Shown: positions 24,556-36,506, counted from the first letter of the stretch. The stretch: 64,000 nucleotides of DNA from Pseudochelatococcus lubricantis (GCF_042432495.1 NZ_JBHLXC010000002.1:372001-436000), one strand, 5' to 3'. Notes: generated from the sequence alone by a model not told the origin. Program-made: numbers and translations.

Positions 24556-27500
24556 CTATTCGAGCACCACCAGCAGATCCTTGGCGTCCACGGGGCTGCC
24601 CGCGCTCACCAGAACCTCACGCACAACGCCGTCACGCGCCGCCCGCAAGGCGGTTTCCATCTTCATTGCCTCGATGGTGACGAGCACGTCGCCGGCCTTC
24701 ACGCTCTGCCCCGCCTGCACCGCGAGCGTGGCGATCAGGCCCGGCATCGGCGCGGCGACATGGGCGTCGTTGCCGTCCTCCGCCTTGCGACGGGACGGCA
24801 GGTCCGCCACCGCCGCCCGGTTCGGCACCTTGATGATGCGCGGCTGGCCGTTAAGCTCGAAGAACACGCGCACGAGCCCGTCCTCGTCAGTCTCGCCGAT
24901 GGCCTGCAACTGGATGACGAGTGCCTTGCCGCGTTCGATCTCAACGGTAATCTCGCCGCCGGGCTGCATGCCATAGAAGAAGTTGGGCGTCGGCAGCGTG
25001 GATACCGGACCGTACTTCCAGCTCGTCATGGCAAAATCGGTGAAGACTTTCGGATACATGAGATAGGAAGCCAGCTCCTGATCGCTGACCGGCCGGTCGA
25101 TCTTGCCCGCCACCGTCTCCCGCTCCACGGGGAGGTCGGCCGCCGGGATGAGCGCGCCCGGGCGGGCGGTCGACGGCGTCTCGCCTTTCAGGACCTTCTT
25201 CTGCAGCGCCTCCGGCCAGCCGCCGGGGGGCTGGCCGAGATCGCCGCGCAGCATCTCCACCACGGAGGCCGGGAAGGCGATCTCGCGTGCCGGATCGAGC
25301 ACGTCGGCGGGCGCCAGTTCCTGCGCCACCATCATCAGCGCCATGTCGCCGACCACCTTTGACGACGGCGTGACCTTGACGATGTCGCCGAACAGGTCGT
25401 TCGCATCGCGATAGGCGCGCGCCACCTCGTGCCAGCGCGTCTCCAGGCCGAGTGCCCGCGCCTGCTCCTTCAGGTTGGTGAACTGGCCGCCCGGCATCTC
25501 GTGCAGATAAACCTCGGACGCCCCCGCCCGCAGGTCGCTCTCGAAGGCCGTGTACTGTGCCCGCACCGCCTCCCAGTAGAAACTGATGCGGCGAATGGCG
25601 TCCGAATCGAGACCCGTGGCGCGCTCGTCGTTGTGCAGCGCCTCCGCCAGCGAGCCGAGACATGGCTGCGAGGTGAGGCCGGACATGGCGTCCATTGCCG
25701 CGTCGACTGCATCCACCCCGGCGTTGACCGCCGCCAGCACGCTCGCGGCGGAAATTCCGGAGGTGTCGTGGGTGTGCAGGTGGATCGGCAGGCCGATTTC
25801 CTCCTTCAGCGCCTTCACGAGCTTTTTCGCGGCGGAAGGCTTGAGCAGGCCAGCCATGTCCTTGATGCCAAGGATGTGGCAGCCCGCCGCCTCCAGTTCT
25901 TTCGCCAGATCGACGTAGTACTTCAGCGCGTATTTCGGCCGCGCCGGATCGTCGAGATCGCCCGTGTAGCAGATCGCGCCCTCGACGAGCTTGCCCGCCT
26001 CGCCCACGGCATCGATGGCGACGCGCATGTTCTCCACCCAGTTGAGACAGTCGAACACACGGAACAGGTCCATGCCGGCCTCGGCCGCCTGCCGGACGAA
26101 GTAGCGCACGACGTTGTCGGGATAGTTCGTGTAGCCGACGCCGTTCGCCCCACGCAGCAGCATCTGCAGCAGGATGTTTGGCGCGCGCTCGCGCAGCAGC
26201 GCCAGCCGCTCCCACGGGTCCTCGGAAAGGAAGCGCATGGCCACGTCGAAGGTCGCGCCACCCCAGCATTCGAGCGAGAGAAGCTCGGGCAGGCCCTTCG
26301 TATAGGCATCCGCCACCGAGACGATGTCGAAGGTGCGCATGCGCGTGGCAAGCAGTGACTGGTGCGCGTCACGCATGGTGGTGTCGGTGACGAGCACGCG
26401 CTTTTCGGCCTTCATCCAGTCGGCGAAGCCCTTGGCGCCGAGGCGCTCGAATATCTGCTTCGAGCCTTCCGGCAGATCATCGCGATGGAAGGCCGGCGGC
26501 GCGGGAAAGCGTGCCTCCGCCGGCGGACGGGCGCGCCCGCGCGCCTCCGGATGGCCATTGACCGTGACGTCCGCGAGGTAGCCGAGCAGCTTGGTGGCGC
26601 GGTCGCGCTTGCGCGGCATGGCGAACAGCGCCGGCGTCTCGTCGATGAAGCGGGTGGTATAGTCGCCGCGCAGGAACTTTTCGTGGTTCAGCAGCGCTTC
26701 GAGGAAACTCAGATTGGTGGCCACGCCGCGAATGCGGTACTCGCGCAGCGCCCGCACCATGCGTGCCACCGCCTCGTCCGGCGTCGGTGCCCAGGCGGTG
26801 ATCTTCTCCAGCATGGGGTCGTAGAAGCGCGTCACCACCGCGCCCGAATAGGCCGTGCCGCCATCGACGCGGATGCCGAAGCCGAACGCACCGCGATAGG
26901 CGGTGATGCGGCCGTAGTCAGGGATGAAGTTGTTTTCCGGATTTTCCGTGGTGATGCGGCACTGCAGCGCATGGCCGTTGAGGCGGATTTGCTCCTGCGG
27001 CGGAATGCCGGTTTCGGCGACGTTGCCGACATGCCCACCCTCGGCCACGTGAATCTGGGCCTTGACGATATCGAGCCCGGTCACGGTTTCGGTGACCGTA
27101 TGCTCGACCTGGATGCGCGGATTGACCTCGATGAAGTAGAAGGCCCCCGTGTCGGCGTCCATCAGGAACTCGACGGTGCCCGCCCCGACATAGCCCGTAG
27201 CGCGGCCGATCCTGAGCGCGGCCTCGCACAGCTCGGCCCGCTGCTTCCCGTCGAGATAGGGCGCGGGCGCGCGCTCGACCACCTTCTGATGACGGCGCTG
27301 GATGGTGCAGTCGCGCTCGAAGAGATGCACCAGCCCGCCGTGCGTATCGCCCAGCAACTGCACCTCGACATGCCGGGCGCGGCGCACGAGCTTTTCGAAA
27401 TAGACCTCGTCCTTGCCGAAGGCCGCCTTCGCCTCGCGCCGCGCGGTCGCGACCACGCTGACGAGGTTGTCGGGCCCCTCGATCGGACGCATGCCACGCC

Positions 27501-28017
27501 CGCCCCCGCCCCAGCTCGCCTTGAGCATGACGGGATAGCCGATCTTCTCCGCGATGGTTCTGACCGCCTCCGGATCCTCGGGCAGCGGATCGGAGGCCGG
27601 CATCACCGGCACGTTGACGGAAATGGCGAGGTTGCGCGCCGAGACCTTGTTGCCGAGCGTACGCATCGTCTCCGGGCGCGGGCCGATGAAGATAATGCCG
27701 TTCGCGGCACAGGCATCGGCGAATTCCGGGCTTTCCGACAGAAAGCCGTAACCGGGGTGGATGGCGTCGACCTTCGCCTCGCGCGCTACGCGAATCACTT
27801 CATCGATGGACAGATACGCCTCAAGCGGCCCAAGCTGCCGGCGCCCCTCCTGGGCCTTGCCGACCTGATACGCCTCATCCGCCTTGAAGCGATGCAGGGA
27901 GAGCTTGTCCTCCTCGGCATAGATGGCGACGGTCTCGATCCCAAGTTCCGCCGCCGCCCTGAAAACCCGAATGGCGATTTCCGACCGGTTGGCCACAAGC
28001 AGACGGCGTATCTTCAT
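24556..28017 (-). CDS. pyc: Pyruvate carboxylase
   Basis: An 1153-residue biotin enzyme converting pyruvate, bicarbonate and ATP to oxaloacetate, the main anaplerotic step for gluconeogenesis and amino-acid synthesis. The N-terminal biotin carboxylase (about 1-455) has the glycine-rich ATP loop in KASWGGGGRGM and FIEVNPRIQVEHTVTE. The carboxyltransferase domain (about 540-810) has the metal-binding TTMRDAHQSLLATR and the carbamylated-lysine region GIKDMAG. The C-terminal biotinyl domain has the target lysine in EAMKMETAL. It starts MKIRRLLVANRSEIA and is full length. It is transcribed alone; pyrC lies upstream with 168 bp between. Confidence 0.98.
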   Translation of the reverse strand: MKIRRLLVANRSEIAIRVFRAAAELGIETVAIYAEEDKLSLHRFKADEAYQVGKAQEGRRQLGPLEAYLSIDEVIRVAREAKVDAIHPGYGFLSESPEFADACAANGIIFIGPRPETMRTLGNKVSARNLAISVNVPVMPASDPLPEDPEAVRTIAEKIGYPVMLKASWGGGGRGMRPIEGPDNLVSVVATARREAKAAFGKDEVYFEKLVRRARHVEVQLLGDTHGGLVHLFERDCTIQRRHQKVVERAPAPYLDGKQRAELCEAALRIGRATGYVGAGTVEFLMDADTGAFYFIEVNPRIQVEHTVTETVTGLDIVKAQIHVAEGGHVGNVAETGIPPQEQIRLNGHALQCRITTENPENNFIPDYGRITAYRGAFGFGIRVDGGTAYSGAVVTRFYDPMLEKITAWAPTPDEAVARMVRALREYRIRGVATNLSFLEALLNHEKFLRGDYTTRFIDETPALFAMPRKRDRATKLLGYLADVTVNGHPEARGRARPPAEARFPAPPAFHRDDLPEGSKQIFERLGAKGFADWMKAEKRVLVTDTTMRDAHQSLLATRMRTFDIVSVADAYTKGLPELLSLECWGGATFDVAMRFLSEDPWERLALLRERAPNILLQMLLRGANGVGYTNYPDNVVRYFVRQAAEAGMDLFRVFDCLNWVENMRVAIDAVGEAGKLVEGAICYTGDLDDPARPKYALKYYVDLAKELEAAGCHILGIKDMAGLLKPSAAKKLVKALKEEIGLPIHLHTHDTSGISAASVLAAVNAGVDAVDAAMDAMSGLTSQPCLGSLAEALHNDERATGLDSDAIRRISFYWEAVRAQYTAFESDLRAGASEVYLHEMPGGQFTNLKEQARALGLETRWHEVARAYRDANDLFGDIVKVTPSSKVVGDMALMMVAQELAPADVLDPAREIAFPASVVEMLRGDLGQPPGGWPEALQKKVLKGETPSTARPGALIPAADLPVERETVAGKIDRPVSDQELASYLMYPKVFTDFAMTSWKYGPVSTLPTPNFFYGMQPGGEITVEIERGKALVIQLQAIGETDEDGLVRVFFELNGQPRIIKVPNRAAVADLPSRRKAEDGNDAHVAAPMPGLIATLAVQAGQSVKAGDVLVTIEAMKMETALRAARDGVVREVLVSAGSPVDAKDLLVVLE

Positions 28018-28086
28018 CTACAGCTCCCCTACCCGCTCGCGCGCATCTTCCAGGCGCAACGCCCTCGCCACCCCCGATCGGCGGCG

Positions 28087-28125
28087 TTTGTTGCCGATTC
28101 TGTCTATCGAAACGGTTTTGTTGCC
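28087..28125. repeat. Direct repeat upstream of pyc
   Basis: TTTGTTGCC occurs at 28087-28095 and at 28117-28125, 30 bp apart (GGCAACAAA on the pyc strand), 70-108 bp before the pyc start codon. The site could bind a regulator; no known box is recognised. Confidence 0.35.
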
Positions 28126-28185
28126 AAACCGGACGCATTGCAAGCATCCTTTTCGATCCGCGCGGGGCGGGCGCGAAACGGCCGC

Positions 28186-29232
28186 TCAGCCCACGCTCTC
28201 CACCGTCCAGCCCACGCTCTCGCCGCCGCGATACACATGGACCCGATCGCCGCCGGCGACATCGAGGTCTTCCGCCACGAAGCGGGAAGCACGCCGAAGG
28301 ACGATCCGGCGCGTGTTCGCCGGCAGGCCGTAGTGACGCGGCCCGTTGAGGCTGGCGAAAGCCTCGAAATGGCCTAGCGCACTTTCCTCGTCGAATACCT
28401 GCGCGTAGGTGGCGAGCGCCACGGGCGCGACGAACAGGCCCGCGCAGCCGCAAGCGGCCTCCTTCGCCCGGCGGGGGTGGGGCGCCGTATCCGTGCCGAG
28501 AAAGAACCGCGGATTGCCCGATGTCACCGCCCGCCGCAGGGCCTGCCGATGCTGTTCGCGCTTGGCGATCGGCAGGCAATAATAATGCGGTCGGATGCCG
28601 CCCTGAAAGATGGCGTTGCGGTTGAACATGAGATGGTGCGGCGTCACTGTCGCGCCGACGCCTTCGCGCGCGCCCGTCACATAGTCCACGCCTTCCTGCG
28701 TCGTCACGTGCTCCAGCGTGACGGTCAGGCCCGGAAAGCGGCGCACCAGCGGATCGAACACGCGCTCCAGGAACACGGCCTCGCGGTCGAAGATGTCCAC
28801 CTCCGGATCGGCGACCTCGCCGTGCACCAGCAACGGCACGCCCGCCTTCTCCATGCGCGCCAGCACCGGATAGACCTTCGCGATATCGCTGATGCCGAAA
28901 TGGGAATTCGTCGTCGCATGCTGCGGATAAAGCTTCACCGCAGCAACTGTGCCTTCCGCATGCCCGGCCACGACGTCTTCGGGCGCCGTATCGTCCGACA
29001 TATAAAGCGTCATCAGCGGCGTGAAGGCGGTGTCCGGCGGCAGGGCGGCGCGGATGCGGCCGCGATAGTCCCGCGCCTGCGCGGCGGTCACGACGGGCGG
29101 CACGAGATTGGGCATGATGATTGCCCGGCCGAAATGTGCCGCCGTCGCCGGCAGCACCGCCGCGAGCATGTCGCCATCGCGCAGGTGCACGTGCCAGTCG
29201 TCCGGCTGCAGGATTGTCAGGCTGTCAGTCAT
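28186..29232 (-). CDS. pyrC: Dihydroorotase, PyrC class II
   Basis: A 348-residue zinc amidohydrolase that cyclises carbamoyl-aspartate to dihydroorotate in pyrimidine synthesis. The metal-binding DWHVHLRDG is near residue 12, the carboxylated-lysine region AAVKLYP near 97, metal histidines in LLVHGE and LEHVTT, and the catalytic aspartate in FLGTDTAPH. These and the 348-residue length define the E. coli PyrC-like type rather than the longer class I enzyme. The gene is monocistronic. Confidence 0.96.
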   Translation of the reverse strand: MTDSLTILQPDDWHVHLRDGDMLAAVLPATAAHFGRAIIMPNLVPPVVTAAQARDYRGRIRAALPPDTAFTPLMTLYMSDDTAPEDVVAGHAEGTVAAVKLYPQHATTNSHFGISDIAKVYPVLARMEKAGVPLLVHGEVADPEVDIFDREAVFLERVFDPLVRRFPGLTVTLEHVTTQEGVDYVTGAREGVGATVTPHHLMFNRNAIFQGGIRPHYYCLPIAKREQHRQALRRAVTSGNPRFFLGTDTAPHPRRAKEAACGCAGLFVAPVALATYAQVFDEESALGHFEAFASLNGPRHYGLPANTRRIVLRRASRFVAEDLDVAGGDRVHVYRGGESVGWTVESVG

Positions 29233-29352
29233 GCCACATGTTCCGCGCTGCTGTATCTATTGCTCCCGCACTCGGGGCCGCGTTGTAGCAGGCCTCGCGG
29301 GCTGCGCATATAGAATTGTCACCCGCGCGGCGACCTGCCGGCACAGCGCGCG

Positions 29353-29805
29353 TCAGATGATGGGCGGCAGTCCGCCGTCCTGCGTGCCGTTAGCGTCCTC
29401 GGCGCCGCGCTGCGCCAGCCTGATCAGCGATTCGCCGCATTTCACCGTCGAGCTGTCGTCAAGCTGCAGCGTGAGGCTGACATTGCCTGGCAGGATCACC
29501 GTGACGAGCGGAAACCCGTTGCGGCTGGAGCGCGCCGCGATCCAGCGCAAAACTGGGAACTGGCAATCGTCCACCGGCGTGCCGGCAACCGGACGTGAAG
29601 CGCCGGCATGGGTTGCCACCGCGGCCGTCAGGAGCGCGCGCCCGAGATGCGCTGCCTGCGCGCTCGTCAGCGGCAGGGCGGTTTCGGCGTGCGGGGAGCG
29701 CGCCTTCAGAAGGACCTGATCGCCCTCGCCGACCTCTGCGTGAAACGTCAGGGCCAGCGGTTCCTGCGCCCCGTTCTGCGGATTCTGAGAGGTCGCGTCA
29801 CTCAT
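29353..29805 (-). CDS. Conserved-looking hypothetical protein
   Basis: A 150-residue soluble protein that I do not recognise. The ATG at 29805 is chosen over one 33 bp upstream because GGAGA lies seven bases before it. The sequence begins with a hydrophilic, Gln/Asn-rich segment, followed by alternating hydrophobic beta-strand patterns (LALTFHAEVGEGDQVLL, FPLVTVILPGNVSLTLQL). No signal peptide, membrane helix or catalytic motif is visible. The ends are flanked by pyrC (same strand, 120 bp away) and a divergent secreted-protein gene. Codon use looks native. Confidence 0.65.
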   Translation of the reverse strand: MSDATSQNPQNGAQEPLALTFHAEVGEGDQVLLKARSPHAETALPLTSAQAAHLGRALLTAAVATHAGASRPVAGTPVDDCQFPVLRWIAARSSRNGFPLVTVILPGNVSLTLQLDDSSTVKCGESLIRLAQRGAEDANGTQDGGLPPII

Positions 29806-30095
29806 CTTGCAATCTCCATTACCTGATTCGTGCGCCACTTTACACGAACACCGGGAGCCCCTGAAACGGCAGGCACCATATGCATGACCAATGTGAGGGC
29901 GATGACAAGGAAAAAATGCCTGCTCTCATACGGCGCCCGCCTCCCCACAACCCCCGCCCCGCAATGCCCGGCATCAATAACGGAGCGAAAGAGAGTTTAT
30001 GAATCCCTCATTTTTTGTAAAACATCATCCATAAACTCGCATCAAGAAGACGTTATAAATATTCGCAAGTCATTAACCTTTCTTTTTCATGGCAT

Positions 30096-30124
30096 TTGTA
30101 ATTGAATTACACTCATCACTATTT
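30096..30124 (+). promoter_or_regulatory. Possible promoter of the secreted unknown protein
   Basis: TTGTAA (30096-30101) and CTATTT (30119-30124) are 17 bp apart, in an AT-rich part (about 29990-30130) of the 440-bp gap between the two divergent unknown genes. The rest of that gap shows nothing recognisable. Confidence 0.35.
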
Positions 30125-30245
30125 TGCGATCTGGAATCTGAACATGCCCAGCGGAAATTGACAGTCTGTGCTTGTACGTGTTACGTTCTCAGCACTGATC
30201 GTCAGCGGCAATCCATCCTTGCCCGGCCGCATGTTGGGGAATCGC

Positions 30246-32117
30246 ATGTCCTGTGCCTCTCGCATTATCGGCACGCTGGTTGCCGCCTTCGTCGTCGCCG
30301 GATCGTCCTTCCCTGGCGGGGAGCCGGCACGGCCATCGCTCCTCGCCCTCCTGGGGCCTTCTGCGGCATACGCTGCCTCTGACATTTCTCTCGCGAATAT
30401 CGGGATTTCCGGAAACGGAGTCGAGATCGCGATCCCGAGCGCGGCCATTACCGGCTCCAGCCTGCCGGAAGCGGAACTGCGGGCGCTGTTCGCCACGGGG
30501 GCCGGATCGCTGCCCGCACGTCTCGGCACATTGTCGGCGACGCGCATCGCGATCCCCGAACTGACCGTGACGCAGCACTCCGGCGGCGTGCGGCAGGTGA
30601 CAACCTATTTCGACATGGAATTGCATGATGTCGTCAACGGCGTCATCGGATCGCTCCGCTCCGCGCGCAGCGCCGTCACGGCCACGCTCACCGACGACAG
30701 CGGGGACAAGGTACAGTTTACCGGCACCTCAGGCGAAACCTCGGTCGAGAAATTCGATACCGTGCTCCTTGCGCGCCTTTTCGGCGGCGATGAAACGGAC
30801 GGCGCCGCGCGGGATCGGGAGCAGCCTGTGCAGCCCCTCCATGGCCCGTTTTCAATCAAGGATTACCGTGTAACCGGCAACGCGGACGACGCCACGTTTT
30901 CGATGGAGATTGCCGGAATCGACGGCGAGGGCCTCTCCGTGCGACCGGGCAGCACCTCCCTGTCGGAACTGGCCGGACTGGCGGAAGCTGGGAGCGGCAA
31001 TTTCGACTCACTGTCGCCCGACGGCAAGCGCAAGGTGCTCGCGGCACTTGCCGGCCTGCTCTCCGGCCTCGAACTGGGCGAGACCACCGCTTCGGGCGTC
31101 GCCGTCTCGCAGACCGGCGCACACGCGAAAGAGGACAACTATTCCCTGCGCGTCGATACGATCCGAACCCGCTTCATCGACCGGAAGCTAGGATTTTCGT
31201 TCGAGGGAATTACGTTCGAAGGCAACGCCGGCAAGGCCTCGGTGCGGACTTTCGCTGTGGAGGATCTCTCGTTCAGGTCGACGGCAAGCGCGCTGGCCGA
31301 GGCCGCGCGGCCCGATCCGGACAACCCCGATATCACGCTCGATAACGCGCGCCTCGCGCCGGAGGGCGGGCGGCTGCGCGTCGAAAATGTCAACGTCGAT
31401 TTCAACATCGATGATGCGGACGGGAAACAGGTGAACGACGCATCTGGACGGGTGGCTTTCTCGATCGCCTCGTTCACCAGCATGACGGATCTTGTGCCGG
31501 ACGGGGATAGCGCGCAGTTCGAAACCGTTCTCGACGGGTTTCATGCGCTCCTGCCCGCGACCGACAATGACGGCGTCAACCAGTTGCGGGAGCTGGGCTA
31601 CGACGAGGTCACCCTCTCGGCGACCGCGCGCGGACACTGGACAGCGGAGGGCGGCCGGCTCGCCGTCGAGGCACTGTCTCTGTCGGGAAAAGAAATCGGC
31701 AGCATCGACGTGCGAGCACGGCTCGGGCAGGTGGACAGGCGCGCCTTTTCCGGCGACACCGATCTGGCGTTGCAGGCGCTCGGCAAGGCCACGTTGCACG
31801 ACATCACCCTCACCCTTGAAAACAAGGGCCTGTTCGAGCGGATCGTCAAGCGGCAAGCCGCGGATGCCAGCCCGGACGACGTCAAGCAGCAGTTCGCCGC
31901 ACTCGCGACGATAGGCATTCCGGCTGTCATCGGCGACTCCGCCGCCGCACGAAAGATCGCCTCAGCGGTAGCGCGCTTCGCAAACTCGCCGGGCAAACTC
32001 GCCCTGACTGCGACGGCCAGGGATCCCGCCGGCGTCGGCATCGGCACCATCGATTTCGGCGCCTCCGAACCGCGCGCCATTCTGGACCGTTTCGACATCA
32101 GCACGGCAAACGAATAA
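30246..32117 (+). CDS. Large exported protein of unknown function
   Basis: A 623-residue protein. The ATG at 30246 has GGGGA at good distance; the frame is open 26 codons further up. The N-terminus has a signal-like segment (SRIIGTLVAAFVVAG), and PSAAYAAS further on could be a cleavage site. The rest is built of repeated beta-strand-like stretches (VRQVTTYFDMEL, ATFSMEIAGIDG, LRVENVNVDFNID, EVTLSATARGHW, LHDITLTLENKG) with few cysteines, typical of an elongated periplasmic or cell-surface beta-rich protein. The C-terminal stretch SPGKLALTATARDP recalls the ends of DUF945/YdgA-like proteins, but the likeness is weak and I assign no family. It is isolated from any secretion or glycan genes. Confidence 0.7.
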   Translation: MSCASRIIGTLVAAFVVAGSSFPGGEPARPSLLALLGPSAAYAASDISLANIGISGNGVEIAIPSAAITGSSLPEAELRALFATGAGSLPARLGTLSATRIAIPELTVTQHSGGVRQVTTYFDMELHDVVNGVIGSLRSARSAVTATLTDDSGDKVQFTGTSGETSVEKFDTVLLARLFGGDETDGAARDREQPVQPLHGPFSIKDYRVTGNADDATFSMEIAGIDGEGLSVRPGSTSLSELAGLAEAGSGNFDSLSPDGKRKVLAALAGLLSGLELGETTASGVAVSQTGAHAKEDNYSLRVDTIRTRFIDRKLGFSFEGITFEGNAGKASVRTFAVEDLSFRSTASALAEAARPDPDNPDITLDNARLAPEGGRLRVENVNVDFNIDDADGKQVNDASGRVAFSIASFTSMTDLVPDGDSAQFETVLDGFHALLPATDNDGVNQLRELGYDEVTLSATARGHWTAEGGRLAVEALSLSGKEIGSIDVRARLGQVDRRAFSGDTDLALQALGKATLHDITLTLENKGLFERIVKRQAADASPDDVKQQFAALATIGIPAVIGDSAAARKIASAVARFANSPGKLALTATARDPAGVGIGTIDFGASEPRAILDRFDISTANE

Positions 32118-32141
32118 GCATCGCGACAAGGCGCCCGCCAA

Positions 32142-32216
32142 AGCATGATCCCGGAAAAAGATCATGCTCGATCAGAGAGATGGATCGGGATGACGATTCA
32201 GCGAAAAGTCATCCCG
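32142..32216. repeat. Double-hairpin intergenic repeat of rhizobial type
   Basis: Two adjacent stem-loops: AGCATGATC/GATCATGCT (32142-32150 with 32160-32168) and CGGGATGAC/GTCATCCCG (32186-32194 with 32208-32216). The pair, and the loops ending in AAAAA and GAAAA, look like a dispersed repeat that I associate with rhizobial intergenic regions. It lies between the convergent secreted-protein gene and maeB and may also terminate transcription from both sides. Confidence 0.65.
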
Positions 32217-32246
32217 GCCCGACGGGAGGCGCCTTGCCGGCTCTGC

Positions 32247-34568
<2,322 letters not shown>

Positions 34569-34705
34569 TGGCGCGATGTCCCCTGTCTTTGGCGAATGGC
34601 TGGTACGAATTTCCGGGTCTGGTGTCCCGCCGTCCGTTTGTCGCGTGTCGGTGCACGTTCGTCAATGCTCTGTCCCGCCTTCGGCTTGCGTTCCAGGAAT
34701 AGCTG

Positions 34706-35335
34706 ATGTCCCTTTTCAGACGTGTGAAACGCTGGCGCAATCCGCACAATGAAACGCGGCTTTTTCTGGCGCGCGATATTCGCCGTTACGGATTTTCCGT
34801 TGGCGCGCATAGCTATGGCCACCCCAAGGTGCGCTTCGCCGACCAGGGGCACAGCCTCGCCATCGGGCGTTTCTGCTCCATCGCCGACAAGGTCGAGATT
34901 CTGCTCGGCGGCGGCCATCACCTGCACTGGACGACGACCTACCCGTTTTCCGCCTTCCCGGACCGGTGGCCTGGCAGCGAGACACTGCCGGATTATCGCG
35001 CGGGCGGCGGAGACGTTTCGATCGGATCGGACGTGTGGATCGGATCGGGGGCGATGATCATGCCGGGCGTGACCATCGGCCACGGGGCCGTGATCGCGGC
35101 ACGGGCGGTGGTAACGCGCGATGTACCGCCGTATGCGATCGTGGCGGGCGTGCCGGCGCAGGTCGTCCGGCACAGGTTCCCGCCCGACGTCATCGACGCT
35201 CTCCTCGACACGGCCTGGTGGGATCTGCCCGACGCCGCCATCGCCACCCTGCTGCCGCTGCTGCAGAGCGAGCGGACGCCGGAACTGATCGACGCCATCA
35301 GGCGGCTGCGGACGACCGGCGCGCTGTCAGCATAA
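34706..35335 (+). CDS. CatB-like hexapeptide-repeat O-acetyltransferase
   Basis: A 209-residue left-handed beta-helix acetyltransferase. Hexapeptide repeats run from about residue 45 (GHSLAIGRFCSIADKVEILLGGGHH) to 155 (VSIGSDVWIGSGAMIMPGVT, IGHGAVIAARAVV, YAIVAGVPAQVV). The active-site histidine region GGGHHLHWTTTYPF matches the CatB/Vat group. Given the neighbours, sugar O-acetylation is more likely than drug resistance, but the acceptor is unknown. Its 3' end overlaps the convergent acyltransferase gene by 38 bp. Confidence 0.88.
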   Translation: MSLFRRVKRWRNPHNETRLFLARDIRRYGFSVGAHSYGHPKVRFADQGHSLAIGRFCSIADKVEILLGGGHHLHWTTTYPFSAFPDRWPGSETLPDYRAGGGDVSIGSDVWIGSGAMIMPGVTIGHGAVIAARAVVTRDVPPYAIVAGVPAQVVRHRFPPDVIDALLDTAWWDLPDAAIATLLPLLQSERTPELIDAIRRLRTTGALSA

Positions 35336-36380
35336 GCCGGCCCTTGAGGGCAAGCGCAGGCTGCTCGACGAGATACCACGACAACGCGGCGACGAGCGCC
35401 GACAGCACGAGGGCCGGCCCGATCATCGCCCACGCGGCGATCTGCGGAAAGAAGCCGAACAGAACCTGCTGCACCGGCCAGCCATAAAGATAAAGGCCAT
35501 AGGACAGATCGGCCCGCGGGGGCCTGCGCAGCAGCGGCGGCACGGCGAGCGCGAACCACAGCACGCCGTAGGCCTGCGTCACGAACAGCAACGTCCGGTA
35601 GAGCGGCGTGCCGGCAGCAAGCCACACCGCGAACGCCAGCACCGCGAGGAGCAGGAGGCCGAGGCGAACCCGGTCGCGATAGAGGAAGAGCAGGCTTCCT
35701 GTCATGAAGATGAGCGGCAGCCGGATCGCCGTCTGCTGGCCCTTGCCCGCCTCGGGATACAGAAAATCGAGCAGGAGGCTCGCCGCGGCGAGAGCAATGA
35801 CGCCGGCGAGAACCAGTGTCCGGCGGCGCAATACGCCGGCCATGCCGATGGCAAGCACGAGAACATAACAGGCGATCTCGTATTTCAACGTCCAGACCGT
35901 GCCGAGCGCGAACCGGAACGGGTTGTCCTCGAACACACCCGGCAGCGGCGCGGTGCTTTTCAGCGTCGTCAGCGTCGCCTGCACGAAACGCCACAACATC
36001 GGATCGCGGAAGTAGTCGCCGGGCGACAGCTGCGTCAGCAGCGGGCCCATGACGAAAGCGCAGAGCAGAACGGCAGCGACGAGCGCCGGCGCGATGCGCA
36101 GTGCGCGCGCCACGACATAGTCGAGCGGCCCGCGCCGCATGAAGCTCATGGTGACGAGAAAGCCGGACACGGCAAAGAAGCCGTTGACAGCATGCTCACC
36201 CAGCGAAAAACCAGTCGTGGCATGCAGCGGCTCATCCGCACCGATGCCGGTGCCGACGCTGAAGGCGTGCGAGACGACGACCGCCGCCGCCAGGCAATGG
36301 CGGATCAGACTGAAATTGTCGCCGCCGCGCGCCATCGCCGTCTCGATGGTGGCGCCGTACCGATATGAATCTTCCGCCAT
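35298..36380 (-). CDS. OafA-type membrane acyltransferase (acyltransferase 3)
   Basis: A 360-residue integral membrane protein with about ten hydrophobic segments. The N-terminal half contains NFSLIRHCLAAAVVVSHAF with the conserved Arg-His pair and GFFAVSGFLVTMSFMRR, the acyltransferase-3 signature. Such enzymes O-acylate lipopolysaccharide, capsule or other surface glycans at the inner membrane. It sits downstream of the glycosyltransferase gene on the same strand, 126 bp apart, consistent with a joint role in surface-glycan decoration. Confidence 0.9.
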   Translation of the reverse strand: MAEDSYRYGATIETAMARGGDNFSLIRHCLAAAVVVSHAFSVGTGIGADEPLHATTGFSLGEHAVNGFFAVSGFLVTMSFMRRGPLDYVVARALRIAPALVAAVLLCAFVMGPLLTQLSPGDYFRDPMLWRFVQATLTTLKSTAPLPGVFEDNPFRFALGTVWTLKYEIACYVLVLAIGMAGVLRRRTLVLAGVIALAAASLLLDFLYPEAGKGQQTAIRLPLIFMTGSLLFLYRDRVRLGLLLLAVLAFAVWLAAGTPLYRTLLFVTQAYGVLWFALAVPPLLRRPPRADLSYGLYLYGWPVQQVLFGFFPQIAAWAMIGPALVLSALVAALSWYLVEQPALALKGRLMLTARRSSAAA

Positions 36381-36506
36381 TCAGGTTCCCGATTGCCGAC
36401 GACAGCCGGACTGACCCGAACACAAATAGCAGAATCGTTACAAATTGCGAAACCGCGAATGACGTCCCGTTTTCGGCGCCGTTCCGCTCCCGTCGTCTTC
36501 CGGCCC

